Assembly: GCA_036939355.1 (NCBI GenBank)
Contig: JALLAP010002230.1
Span: 1 to 11,004, forward strand
DNA: 11,004 nucleotides
Source of the DNA: Thalassiosira profunda
Lineage: Eukaryota > Bacillariophyta > Thalassiosirophyceae > Thalassiosirales > Thalassiosiraceae
Reading direction: 5' to 3'
Shown here: one piece after another, positions 1-7,184 of the stretch
Numbering within the stretch: the first letter of the stretch is position 1
How the letters are laid out: the number at the start of each line of letters is the position of its first letter
Notes under the pieces: generated by a model
Seen by the model: only the letters and a program-made list of their open reading frames with translations
What the model was told of the DNA's origin: nothing
Databases searched by the model: none
Position numbers and translations under genes: made by a program

Positions 1-410
1 TCAGCGGCACTTCTGATTTGCCCGACGCCGACGAATTGATCATTTCGGGACCAAATGGATCGCTGCGCATGGGAGGGATGGGCGCCGGTCTTCCCATCAG
101 CGTGCTGGACGCCGATGGCAAGCTGATGAGAACACTTGAATTCGATGCACCGGAGCATGCAGCACAGCCACTCATCCAATCGGTGGTTAACGAGCTGCGT
201 GGTGTGAAAGGCGATACAGCTGGCAGATCGAATGATCTCGCACGGTCACCGGCCAGGGCAGACAATGCAATTCGAACGTCAGAGGTGCTGGATTCTATCT
301 TGGGCACGTATTATGGAGGACGGCACGACGAGTTTTGGACAAGGCCAAATGCCTGGTCGGGAATGATCAGATCGATCCCGTTTGCCACTAGGCAGAAACT
401 GCAGATCTGA
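1..410 (+). CDS. Gfo/Idh/MocA-family oxidoreductase, C-terminal part (5' end outside window)
   Basis: The frame is open from the first base (first full codon at 3) to a TGA at 408-410, so this is the last ~135 residues of a longer protein. No ATG near the left edge is a plausible start. The visible part resembles the C-terminal alpha/beta domain of NAD(P)-dependent Gfo/Idh/MocA dehydrogenases: a GPNGSLRMGGM strand segment, then SLEF-like LEFDAPEHAAQPLIQSVVNEL, then SPARADNAIRTSEVLDSIL and a closing YYGGRHDEFWTRP stretch. In this family the SPxxAxxAIRTxxVLD helix packs against the substrate site, and the nucleotide-binding Rossmann half lies upstream, outside the window. The substrate cannot be told from this end; sugars, inositols and related polyols are usual. 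No intron is evident in this part. The family call is from remembered motif patterns, so an alternative dehydrogenase subfamily is possible. Confidence 0.65.
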   Translation, partial: SGTSDLPDADELIISGPNGSLRMGGMGAGLPISVLDADGKLMRTLEFDAPEHAAQPLIQSVVNELRGVKGDTAGRSNDLARSPARADNAIRTSEVLDSILGTYYGGRHDEFWTRPNAWSGMIRSIPFATRQKLQI

Positions 411-637
411 ATGTTGGCCACGCGTAGTATGTAGAGAAATAACCTCTAGAGAGATTGCGATATTGCATCAAGGTATTGGCTCTTGATCCTGGCATTGCAA
501 TCGGTCTCGCCCCAGCTGAGAAGGGCGCGGGGATGGTCGGTCCAGTTCGGTGGACGGGACGGACGGATAGACGACTTCCTACCTGGGCGCGCGAGAGCCA
601 CAAAAAGCCGACAGCACGGTGCACGCCGAGACGAGCC
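411..637. other. Intergenic region between oxidoreductase and eIF2B beta genes
   Basis: These 227 bases hold the 3' flank of the oxidoreductase and the 5' leader of the eIF2B gene. The eIF2B frame stays open back to about 455, with an in-frame ATG at 533 that would add 35 Arg/Trp-rich residues. I see no family resemblance in that extension and treat it as leader. No TATA box or other clear promoter element was recognised. Confidence 0.4.
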
Positions 638-2164
638 ATGGCCTCCTCCTCCTCCAGCGCCCCCACCGCCGCGGCGGCCCTCCCCGCCACCCTCGACGAC
701 CCCGCCCAGGTGCGGCGGTGGCTGCAATCGAACCATCCCAAGCAGCTCGCGCTGCTTGATGAATTTGAGATATCTCTGCGCCTCGGTCGCTTTTCCTCGC
801 GGGGCGATGCACCGGACGGGGACACGGCCGCGGGTGGATCGCCGTCGTCGCGGCACAGAACCTACCAATATGGGCGGGAGAGGCGGGTGGTCACCACGAG
901 GACGGTGGAGTTGCTGAGGGCGATTATTGGACCGACGCGGTGGAAGAACGCGGCGCAGCTGCTGACGCTGTTGAGGGGATTGGGGAACGAATTGCACGCG
1001 GCCGGGGGCTACCGCGAGCCGGCCATTGGCAACATGGTGCGGCGGATCATGTTTGCAGTAAGAGACGAGGCCGACAGGGTGGCTCCAGATGCGTCCGCGG
1101 AGGGAGAGGGCAAATCGTCGGACATGGAGAAGATTGACGAACTGAGCGAGCAAGTGTCCACCAAACTGCGGGTCACCCCCACGGCCGGCTCCACTCCCTC
1201 GCTGGCGTCCATGCTGTGGGCGCACCCCCAGCACGTCAACGTGCGGCACTCCCGCACCCACTCCGGCAGCGACCTGAACGACCGCCTCCGCTCCGACTCC
1301 TTCGGGTCCGACGCCGGCATCAACGCCGCCGCCTCCTCCGACACCCACCCCGCGGTGCAGATGTATCCTCCCCACTTTTACCAGCGGAGGGACGACTTGC
1401 GGCAGAGCGTCATGGAGGCTATTCAGGAGATGATGGGGGAATTGGAAGATCTGCACAAGAACATCAACGACCAGGCCGTGCAGCACATTCACGCCGGGGA
1501 GATCATTCTGACGTATGCGCTGTCCAAGACGGTGGAGCTGGTGAGTACAGAATGCAAATGCTACCAATGCATGTTTATCCATCCCTGTGCTGGACAACTG
1601 CACTCATCACGTGCGCAGTTTCTCAAAGCGGCAGCGGCCAAGAAGCGGAAGTTTCAGGTGATCGTGTGCGAGGGGGCTCCCCACTTCGGAGGCCACCAAA
1701 TGGCGAAGAATCTGGCGGAGGCGGGCATCGACACCACGGTCATCCACGACGCCGCCACCTTCGCCATCATGGCGCGGGTGAACAAGGTGCTGTTGCCCGC
1801 TCATGCGGTGTTGGCCAACGGCGGCCTCATCGCGCCCAGCGGATCGAACATGGTCGCCCTCGCGGCCAAGCGGAACTCGGTGCCGGTCGTGACGGTGGCC
1901 GGAATGTTCAAGCTGTGTCCGATGTATCCGCACGAGGGACAGGACACGCTCAACGACCTCATCAGCCCGTCGTCGGTGGTGGACTACGGATTGATGGGCG
2001 ACCCGGTCTTGTCGGAGGTGGAGTTTGTGAATCCGGTGCACGATTACATCCCGCCGCAATTGATCGATTTGTTCGTGACGAACACCGGGGGCTTTCAGCC
2101 GAGCTACATTTACCGGCTGCTCGCGGAATATTACCACAGCGACGATTGGGAGGCGTTTGAGTAG
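638..2164 (+). CDS. EIF2B2: Translation initiation factor eIF2B subunit beta
   Basis: Regulatory-core subunit of the eIF2B complex, which exchanges GDP for GTP on eIF2 in the cytosol. Exons 638-1540 and 1619-2164 give 482 residues; the 78-nt intron 1541-1618 (GTGAGT...GCAG) joins ...KTVEL to FLKAA... in phase 0. The start ATG at 638 has a strong context (GCCATGG). The helical N-terminal domain covers roughly residues 1-147 (GNMVRRIMF at its end). An approximately 90-residue Ser/Asp/His-rich insert follows (about 148-240). The Rossmann-like C-terminal domain runs from about 242 to the end, with RKFQVIVCEGAPHFGGHQMA, VNKVLLPAHAVLANGGL and the beta-subunit ending DYIPPQLIDLFVTNTGG...PSYIYRLLAEYYH. 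That ending separates beta from the alpha and delta paralogues. The human protein is about 351 residues, so the excess is the insert and the alanine/serine N-terminus. The intron has no in-frame stop, so automatic annotation may read through it. Confidence 0.93.
   Translation: MASSSSSAPTAAAALPATLDDPAQVRRWLQSNHPKQLALLDEFEISLRLGRFSSRGDAPDGDTAAGGSPSSRHRTYQYGRERRVVTTRTVELLRAIIGPTRWKNAAQLLTLLRGLGNELHAAGGYREPAIGNMVRRIMFAVRDEADRVAPDASAEGEGKSSDMEKIDELSEQVSTKLRVTPTAGSTPSLASMLWAHPQHVNVRHSRTHSGSDLNDRLRSDSFGSDAGINAAASSDTHPAVQMYPPHFYQRRDDLRQSVMEAIQEMMGELEDLHKNINDQAVQHIHAGEIILTYALSKTVELVSTECKCYQCMFIHPCAGQLHSSRAQFLKAAAAKKRKFQVIVCEGAPHFGGHQMAKNLAEAGIDTTVIHDAATFAIMARVNKVLLPAHAVLANGGLIAPSGSNMVALAAKRNSVPVVTVAGMFKLCPMYPHEGQDTLNDLISPSSVVDYGLMGDPVLSEVEFVNPVHDYIPPQLIDLFVTNTGGFQPSYIYRLLAEYYHSDDWEAFE
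1541..1618 (+). other. Intron of eIF2B beta, 78 nt, stop-free and a multiple of three
   Basis: The donor is G|GTGAGT and the acceptor GCGCAG|TT. Removing it joins two conserved helical segments of eIF2B beta. Retention would add 26 Cys-rich residues (four Cys) without breaking the frame. The Cys-rich segment matches nothing I know in the family, so splicing is favoured. Confidence 0.85.
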
Positions 2165-2339
2165 AGCAGCAATCAGACTAAGTAAGGTATCCTACTTTTA
2201 TCAATCAATCAATTTACAGCCCCGAATAGAAGGGTCATCGGCGCCCCTCACTGTACATTCTTCCCCAGAGTCAGCCGCAAATATAAGTTTGTTGGGGTGC
2301 ATTAACATGTCCTTGCGGTGCTGACGACCGATGATTCAC
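2165..2339. other. Convergent intergenic region (3' ends of eIF2B beta and the F-box-like gene)
   Basis: There are 175 bases between two facing stop codons, so the two 3' UTRs probably lie close together or overlap. Near the eIF2B stop there is a short hairpin: AAGTAAGG at 2180-2187, a TAT loop, then CCTACTT at 2191-2197, seven pairs with one bulged A. TCAA repeats follow (about 2201-2212). An AATATAA stretch near 2280 could act as a poly(A) signal, but no canonical AATAAA is present. Confidence 0.35.
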
Positions 2340-3952
2340 CTAATGTTGCAGGAACTGAAGGATTGTCCGCCGGGCGCTCAGCATGGCGCTCCGTCGGGGA
2401 CGTCCCGTCGCCCCTCCCATCGCCCCCTCCTCGCCACCGGACTCGTCCTCTCCATCTTCATCAGAGGCACTGTCACTATCACTCTCGTGGTTGTAAACGA
2501 AAGCGTTGCGGGAGCTGACGTGATCCCCCCACGCGTACTCGTCCGAGGCATCGGAATCCTCGTCGGAATCGGAATCATCACTGGTGTCCTTATCTTCAGA
2601 GTCATCATCGCTGTCATTCATGTCGACGTCGTTGATCTCCACCTCGTCCACCCCCAACACAGCTCCACCATCCCGTGCACCCTCCACAGGCACGGCATTC
2701 CCAAGCCTCGCCTCGGCTTCGTCCATCGCGGCATCGGCCTCCTCGAGCATCTGCCGCCGCCTCACCCTCCGTGCTTCCTTCTGCTCCCGCCTCATCTCCT
2801 TACTCGAATCATTCAGCCAGTCCCACCGCATCATGTTCAGGATGTAAAAGAGGCAATCGTCAGGGAGCTTGGAGAAGGGGCATTCCGGGCGACGCTGGCA
2901 CATGAACAGGACGCGAGCGGCCAAGCGAAAGTTCGCTCCGAATGAGAGGTTCGTGCTCGGGTTCCACAGGCGGTAGCAGGCGCCGTAGTTGATGCGGCCT
3001 ACGAACTCGCGATTGTCCCGCCAGGCGCTTCCCCTGTGCATTGAGATGTGATGAAGTCGATCATAAGCAACGTTGCAATAGCATCAACCGAACACGCGCC
3101 GAACTTACCACCCCCAAATGGGAACCGAGCCGAACACCCTCTCGCTAACGTGGGCCCTTCCAGGCAGGATGGTAATCATGCTATCGTCGTGTGTTTTGGT
3201 GTTTTGCTTGTTGTCGTACACGATGGCCTCGTCTCCCCGCTTCGTGGAGTGGATGTACACCCCCTTGACCTGCCCGGGCTTGAGGAAAATGGGGTTGGCC
3301 GAGAGGTCCAGCGTCTTGTACTCCACGAAGGACGGCGGGTGCGTCTTCTCGTAGACCTTCGTCCAGTGCTTCTTGTTCATCGAGATTTCCCCCGCGAGGT
3401 TCTCGTCCTTGGTCACCCTGGAGTGAGTTGCAAAGGTACGTATGGAATGAGTTTGTATCTGCAATCAAGGTGCATGGTGTGTGCATGCACATCTTATGCT
3501 CACCATACAGTTAGAGGGCCGAGAGCTCCCCTCACAGCGACACTACTGATGATTACATGGTCAACCGGGAGGATTTCCTTGCACTTGACGGGGAACATGA
3601 TCCCACTGAATATCAAAGGAGGGTTGCGTCGTTAGCTCGGTGCATACAACACAGGAGAACAAAGCAAGGTGCATTATTTGCAATGCATCGAATGCTCAGC
3701 CCTGCAAACGGATTCTTACCAGAAAGTGTGATCCTCCCGATCTGAGGTCTGCAATATTAGGGAGCACAGCGAAGGGAATGGTTAGGCCGGGTGTAAGCGA
3801 GAGCAACGCATACCAATTGCAAAGTGCAGCCAGCGACAGAATCCATCAGAGGTTCTCTCGTGTCGCCACATCGCCCAAATCAAACTCACCTCGGCCTCCA
3901 CCCGATCATGGATGACGTAGTTGGCCTTGGTGGCGCGCCGGAGGCTGGCCAT
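2340..3952 (-). CDS. Beta-sandwich plus F-box-like protein with acidic tail (uncharacterised)
   Basis: Five exons on the minus strand: 3952-3890, 3748-3720, 3605-3504, 3417-3109, 3033-2340. All four introns (141, 114, 86, 75 nt) are GT-AG, and the 1197 coding bases divide by three (398 residues). Residues ~30-190 look like a beta-rich fold: HTFCGIMF, VIISSVAVRGALGPLTVWV, FLKPGQVKGVYIHS, GDEAIVYDN, ITILPGRAH, VFGSVPIWGWG, WRDNREFVGRI. Residues 222-243 (SKLPDDCLFYILNMMRWDWL) resemble an F-box start. A basic, probably coiled-coil helix covers ~246-280, and ~298-375 is almost all Asp, Ser and Glu. I have a memory of similar diatom proteins, some with F-box-like ends, but no named family. A ubiquitin-ligase adaptor role is only an inference. 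The acidic tail suggests a chaperone-like or nuclear protein as an alternative. The exon structure is well supported; the function is not. Confidence 0.8.
3720..3748 (-). other. 29-nt microexon (exon 2 of the F-box-like gene)
   Basis: It is bounded by TTGCAG| on its 5' side and |GTAAGA on its 3' side (minus strand). It codes for TSDREDHTF plus the first two bases of a Cys codon completed by exon 3. It is needed because exon 1 ends in phase 0 while exon 3 opens with the last base of a codon; only this 29-nt piece reconciles them. Confidence 0.8.
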
Positions 3953-4291
3953 CGTGCTCCGAACTTGACGGCGGCGAGAGGGTGGCGGCTGGATAAGCGC
4001 CGCGGCGGGGCATACGACCTCGAGGTGCTTTGTTCTTTGTCAACTTCAGCTTTTTGCGTCAGATGAAATCTTTGATACAAGCTTCGTAGATAGGCTAGAA
4101 GGAAATATGCTTGCGTATGGGTAGGTAGTACCTAGTAATCACTGACTGGTTTCCCCTACGAAGCTTTAATTTGTACGTATTGAGGAGCTAGTATTAAAAT
4201 TGGAGGGAACGCGAGTTAGAAAACCCCTCGCGCGCGCCGCCGCTGCCCCCTCGTCGAGCAACCCTCGTGGCTGGGGCACCAGCACCCAAAA
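3953..4291. promoter_or_regulatory. Divergent promoter region between F-box-like gene and ADAT3-like gene
   Basis: There are 339 bases between two outward-facing ATGs. Both flanks are GC-rich (CGCGCGCGCC near 4228) and the centre, about 4030-4200, is AT-rich. The centre contains a perfect 11-bp inverted repeat, AAGCTTCGTAG at 4079-4089 and CTACGAAGCTT at 4156-4166. Inside its loop lies a smaller dyad, TAGGT-AGT-ACCTA at 4122-4134. No convincing TATA or CCAAT box was found. Transcription start sites cannot be placed from sequence alone. Confidence 0.5.
4079..4166. repeat. 11-bp perfect inverted repeat flanking a smaller dyad
   Basis: The arms AAGCTTCGTAG (4079-4089) and CTACGAAGCTT (4156-4166) are exact reverse complements 66 nt apart. 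TAGGT/ACCTA at 4122-4134 sits near the centre of the loop. The repeat does not extend beyond 11 bp, and no target-site duplication flanks it. Confidence 0.7.
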
Positions 4292-5848
4292 ATGAGCGGC
4301 TTCGTCGAAATAGAGAGCCCTCCGACGGGGGAGGAGGAACCCCCGCCGGAGCGGATCGAGTGCTACGTCCTGACGAACATCGAGCCGCGGTGTTGCGGCC
4401 CGCTGGCCCGCGACCTCAACTTTATATTGCCGCTGCGATGCGATGACACATCACGTGCACCGAGCAGCTCGCAGCCATCGCGAATTGCAAATGAGTATGC
4501 CTCTGCCGACGAGTTTCCGAGGACGGATCATTTGAAGCGAATTAGGCGAAGACCCGCAACCGAAGATGAGATACGCGCCCGATCTAAGCCTGATGTTGCA
4601 GCGCAGGAGCAATCCACACAAAGCAGCAACAGCAGCGATGCAACTCAGGGCGACAAAAGCAATGGCAACGATAGAACGAAGGAGGCCACATACCAACATC
4701 CGAAGAAACGACCCAAACCAAACCAGAAGAGAAAGCAACAAGACGCGGCGCCGTGGTCTCTGGACATGTTCGTCGGTTCGGTGGCAGCGGTTGACCACAA
4801 CACCAACGCGTTCGGTGCAACCTCTCCACAATCACTTGCATTCATCCTCGCAAAATACAATCTATCACCTGAGAGCAACAACTTTGTCCGTAGATCATTG
4901 CCCGGCAGACCCGCCCATACGAAGGAGGAGCTCGATCAATGGAACCAGTCGGTTTGGCCCACGTTGTTCTTCGAGGAGAAGACGGCGCAGTACAAAGAGG
5001 AGCAAAAGGCGTTGACTGCGGAGGAAGTCGAAATGATGAAGAAGGGCATGCAGGAGGCCGTCGATGATGCGCTTGCGGGAAGAGAGCAGTGGAAGAATTG
5101 GAGGGACTCGCACAAGAGCAAAGATGCAGGAGAGTCGGACATTGTAGGAATAGTGGTGATGGACCCCGCGAATGGTTCGGTTGTATCGAGGGCATCCAAG
5201 GAGCGACGATTGCAGGGCATGTCAAATGCCCAAACACCAACGGAACAGTCTTGGGTATCTTTTCCGGACGAGGCAAATCCTCTCTGTACACCCACGATGT
5301 TGGCAATTCAGGGCGTCAGCCGGAAAGAACGAGAAGTAGCTTTGGGCAGTGGCATGGAATCGAAAGAGTTCAAGTCTGGCCAGGTGAGAACACTACTTTG
5401 TGCATGTCCCCAAAGGATGGGCAAATGGGCTTCTGCACTAACAGTCACTTTCCGCTCCGCGTTACGTTTCTGTATTGCAAAGTATCTCTGCACAGGGTGA
5501 GACCTCGCGCCCGCAGTGTGTGCTCATTCGATTCATATTGACCTGCACTGCACTAACCTTGTTCCCTTCGTGGTGTGAAGATACGACGTTTACCTCACGA
5601 AGGAGCCAAATGCCTACGAAGCAATGGCGCTGGTGCATTCCCGAGTGCGACGGGTGGTGTTTGGAGTGCAAGACCCGGGCATGGGAGGTCTTGGAGGGGC
5701 TGCAGCGGCGGGCATCCACTCGTTGCCCGGAACCAATCACCACTACCGCGCCTTTCGGTTGGAAATGAACAAAGCTAACGCCTGCGATGGGGAACTGACG
5801 ACACTCGTCGAATCACTGCAAAAGCTTCACGGGGATGCTACATCGTGA
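4292..5848 (+). CDS. ADAT3: ADAT3/TAD3-like subunit of tRNA adenosine-34 deaminase, zinc ligands replaced
   Basis: ADAT3 is the non-catalytic partner of ADAT2 in the heterodimer that converts A34 to inosine in tRNA anticodons. Exons 4292-5383, 5483-5496 and 5581-5848 give 457 residues; introns are 99 and 84 nt. The N-terminal domain (IECYVLTNIEPRCCGPLARDL...HLKRIRR) fits the ADAT3-specific tRNA-binding part. A low-complexity Ser/Asn/Lys-rich insert (about 88-150) follows, then a WP..F segment near 230 and the deaminase fold. The diagnostic YLCTGYDVYLTKEP...AMALVHSRVRRVVFG (365-396) and GLGG...LPGTNHHYRAF are clear. The oddity is that the expected His-Ala-x-Met motif reads T333-P-T-M, and the expected Pro-Cys-x-x-Cys reads P378-N379-A-Y-E382, so all three zinc-ligand positions differ. 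Known ADAT3 proteins lack only the catalytic Glu. Because the rest of the motif is conserved, a working structural subunit is more likely than a pseudogene. Confidence 0.87.
5384..5482 (+). other. ADAT3 intron 1, 99 nt, stop-free and a multiple of three
   Basis: The donor is CAG|GTGAGA and the acceptor TTGCAAAG|TA. Splicing joins KSGQ directly to YLCTG, the conserved ADAT3 arrangement. Read-through would insert 33 residues with no stop codon, so an ORF caller would merge exon 1, the intron and exon 2, stopping at the TGA at 5498-5500. Confidence 0.82.
5483..5496 (+). other. 14-nt microexon (exon 2 of the ADAT3-like gene)
   Basis: TATCTCTGCACAGG codes YLCT and the first two bases of a Gly codon finished by A5581. 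It lies between introns of 99 and 84 nt, each GT-AG. Skipping it would join exon 1 to exon 3 out of frame and destroy the deaminase C-terminus, ending at about 5778. Confidence 0.82.
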
Positions 5849-5906
5849 ATCGGCGCTGTGATATATTGATAGTTCTCGCGGAAGCACCCACACCCACGGT
5901 GAGTCA
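5849..5906. other. 58-bp convergent gap between ADAT3-like and LRR gene stops
   Basis: Only 58 bases separate the TGA of the plus-strand gene from the TAG of the minus-strand gene. The 3' UTRs therefore must overlap if either is of usual length. No canonical AATAAA is seen on either strand. Confidence 0.5.
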
Positions 5907-7184
5907 CTAGTTTATCCTTCTTATTCTAGAGCTTCTACGCATTCCTATTGCTGGTGCAGAGGGTGCCTTTCTCTTTCTTATTGCATACCTCTGAGCGTTG
6001 TTGCGCATCCTGTTGAACAACCAGGGAACATTGTTACTCATTGTTCGATAGAGTCGAGTGAGGCTCATTTTTTCATCTTTGTCTTGGAAAAGTTCCAAGA
6101 GGTACGGCAACAGCTGGAAGAATTCCGAGAAGGAAGCCGGGGCGATGAAGTGGAGTATTTTTGCTTTTCGTCGGTCTCTTGGCGACCCATCATTGCCATT
6201 GAGGAGCACTCGTTGGCCCTCTTTTGTCAGCGGCGGGCTAAACGGAACCAAGCGGAAGTTGAACCTCAAATGGCACGTGTGATTGGATTCGTAGAGGTCA
6301 TTGAGACTGCACTGATTGTACACCGAGAGACACAAGGCGAGCTCTCCAGCCTCTCCAAAGCTGTTGTTGCGGAGGTCAAGAAGTTCGAGATTGGTATTCA
6401 GTTTCAGTGATTCGGATAGAAGCCTCACAGAGCGGTCGCCAAGATGATTATTCTTCAGATACAATTCCTCGAGGGGAGGGTTCGATGACAGGTAGTCTGA
6501 AATGAGAGCAGCCCCTGCAGTCTTCATTTCATTGTGGCTAAGAGCCACTGTTTTCAAATAGGGGTTGTACATCGCCGGGATCATTGATTCCATCAACATT
6601 GGTCTGCGGCCCAAGCCGGCATGATTGAACGAAAGCGTGTCGATGCAGGAATGGTTCTTCACGGCTTGCGCAAGGGAGGTTGCACCAAACCCAGACTCCG
6701 AGGCTGAACTAAAGTCGGACTCAATCGGATTGCAAAAGGCAAACACATCTAACTCCGGATTTGACTCAACAAGTTTTGAGATGATGTGGAGGCAATCGCG
6801 TGGAACCAAATTGTTTCTCAAGCACAGTTCGGTAAGCAACGGCTGATTCAGTAGTGCTGGTGCGAGCAATTCCAACACCGGTCTTGACAGTTGCACATTA
6901 TCGATGAAAAGCGTAAAGTAATCGTAGACACTGTCGTCCACAGTAGAAATTGCATCGCTGAAGTCTTTCCACAAGGGCATCAACACATCATCATGCAATA
7001 AGGCTCCGTCGCGCCCTTCCCGAGGAGAAAGCTCAACGTCAAGTGTGCTCTCTCTCGGTCTCAGTCTCAGTTTGGAGATGACACTTTTCATCTGCCGCTG
7101 CAAGTTGTCCATCTCCAAGGCGTAAAGACCATCGTGGCCACGGGATAGCCAGTACTCACTTGGCACTAAATCATCATTTGGCAT
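5907..7184 (-). CDS. Leucine-rich-repeat (ribonuclease-inhibitor-type) protein, function unknown
   Basis: From the first in-frame ATG (7184) the protein is 425 residues with no intron. The middle carries RNI-like repeats with the LxxLxLxxN pattern: LTELCLRNN (~118), IDTLSFNHAG (~181), LKTVALSHNEM (~210), LEELYLKNNHLGD (~238) and LELLDLRNNSFGEAG (~266), separated by helices such as SVRLLSESLKLN. Such arcs bind partner proteins; the partner here is unknown. The last ~34 residues are Arg/Lys-rich (RKRKAP, RRSSRIRRIN) and could be a nuclear signal. The true start is unsettled. The frame stays open upstream to about 7332 (including a GTG at 7283) but contains no ATG there, so either 7184 is the start or an upstream exon supplies the ATG. 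An ATG at 7439 followed by CAG|GTCGGG is one candidate. The gene follows UXT on the same strand. Confidence 0.8.
   Translation of the reverse strand: MPNDDLVPSEYWLSRGHDGLYALEMDNLQRQMKSVISKLRLRPRESTLDVELSPREGRDGALLHDDVLMPLWKDFSDAISTVDDSVYDYFTLFIDNVQLSRPVLELLAPALLNQPLLTELCLRNNLVPRDCLHIISKLVESNPELDVFAFCNPIESDFSSASESGFGATSLAQAVKNHSCIDTLSFNHAGLGRRPMLMESMIPAMYNPYLKTVALSHNEMKTAGAALISDYLSSNPPLEELYLKNNHLGDRSVRLLSESLKLNTNLELLDLRNNSFGEAGELALCLSVYNQCSLNDLYESNHTCHLRFNFRLVPFSPPLTKEGQRVLLNGNDGSPRDRRKAKILHFIAPASFSEFFQLLPYLLELFQDKDEKMSLTRLYRTMSNNVPWLFNRMRNNAQRYAIRKRKAPSAPAIGMRRSSRIRRIN

Noticed and set aside
533..637. Alternative upstream start of eIF2B beta at ATG 533
   Set aside because: The added 35 residues are Arg/Trp-rich with no family resemblance, and the ATG at 638 has the better context; not excluded.
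446..1603. Long antisense open frame (385 codons) across eIF2B exon 1
   Set aside because: It mirrors the GC-rich codons of a well-supported gene, is full of Gly/Arg/His/Val runs and shows no known motif.
2331..2945. ATG-initiated plus-strand frame of 204 codons opposite the F-box-like gene
   Set aside because: It is the complement of the Asp/Ser-rich tract and gives Ile/Val/His-rich low complexity; the minus-strand gene is supported by five consistent exons.
4079..4166. MITE or other transposable element
   Set aside because: The arms are only 11 bp, no target-site duplication is visible and no second copy is in the window; kept only as an inverted repeat.
5575..5778. Separate small gene in the last ADAT3 exon
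   Set aside because: Out-of-frame reading of exon 3; the ADAT3 frame carries the conserved residues.
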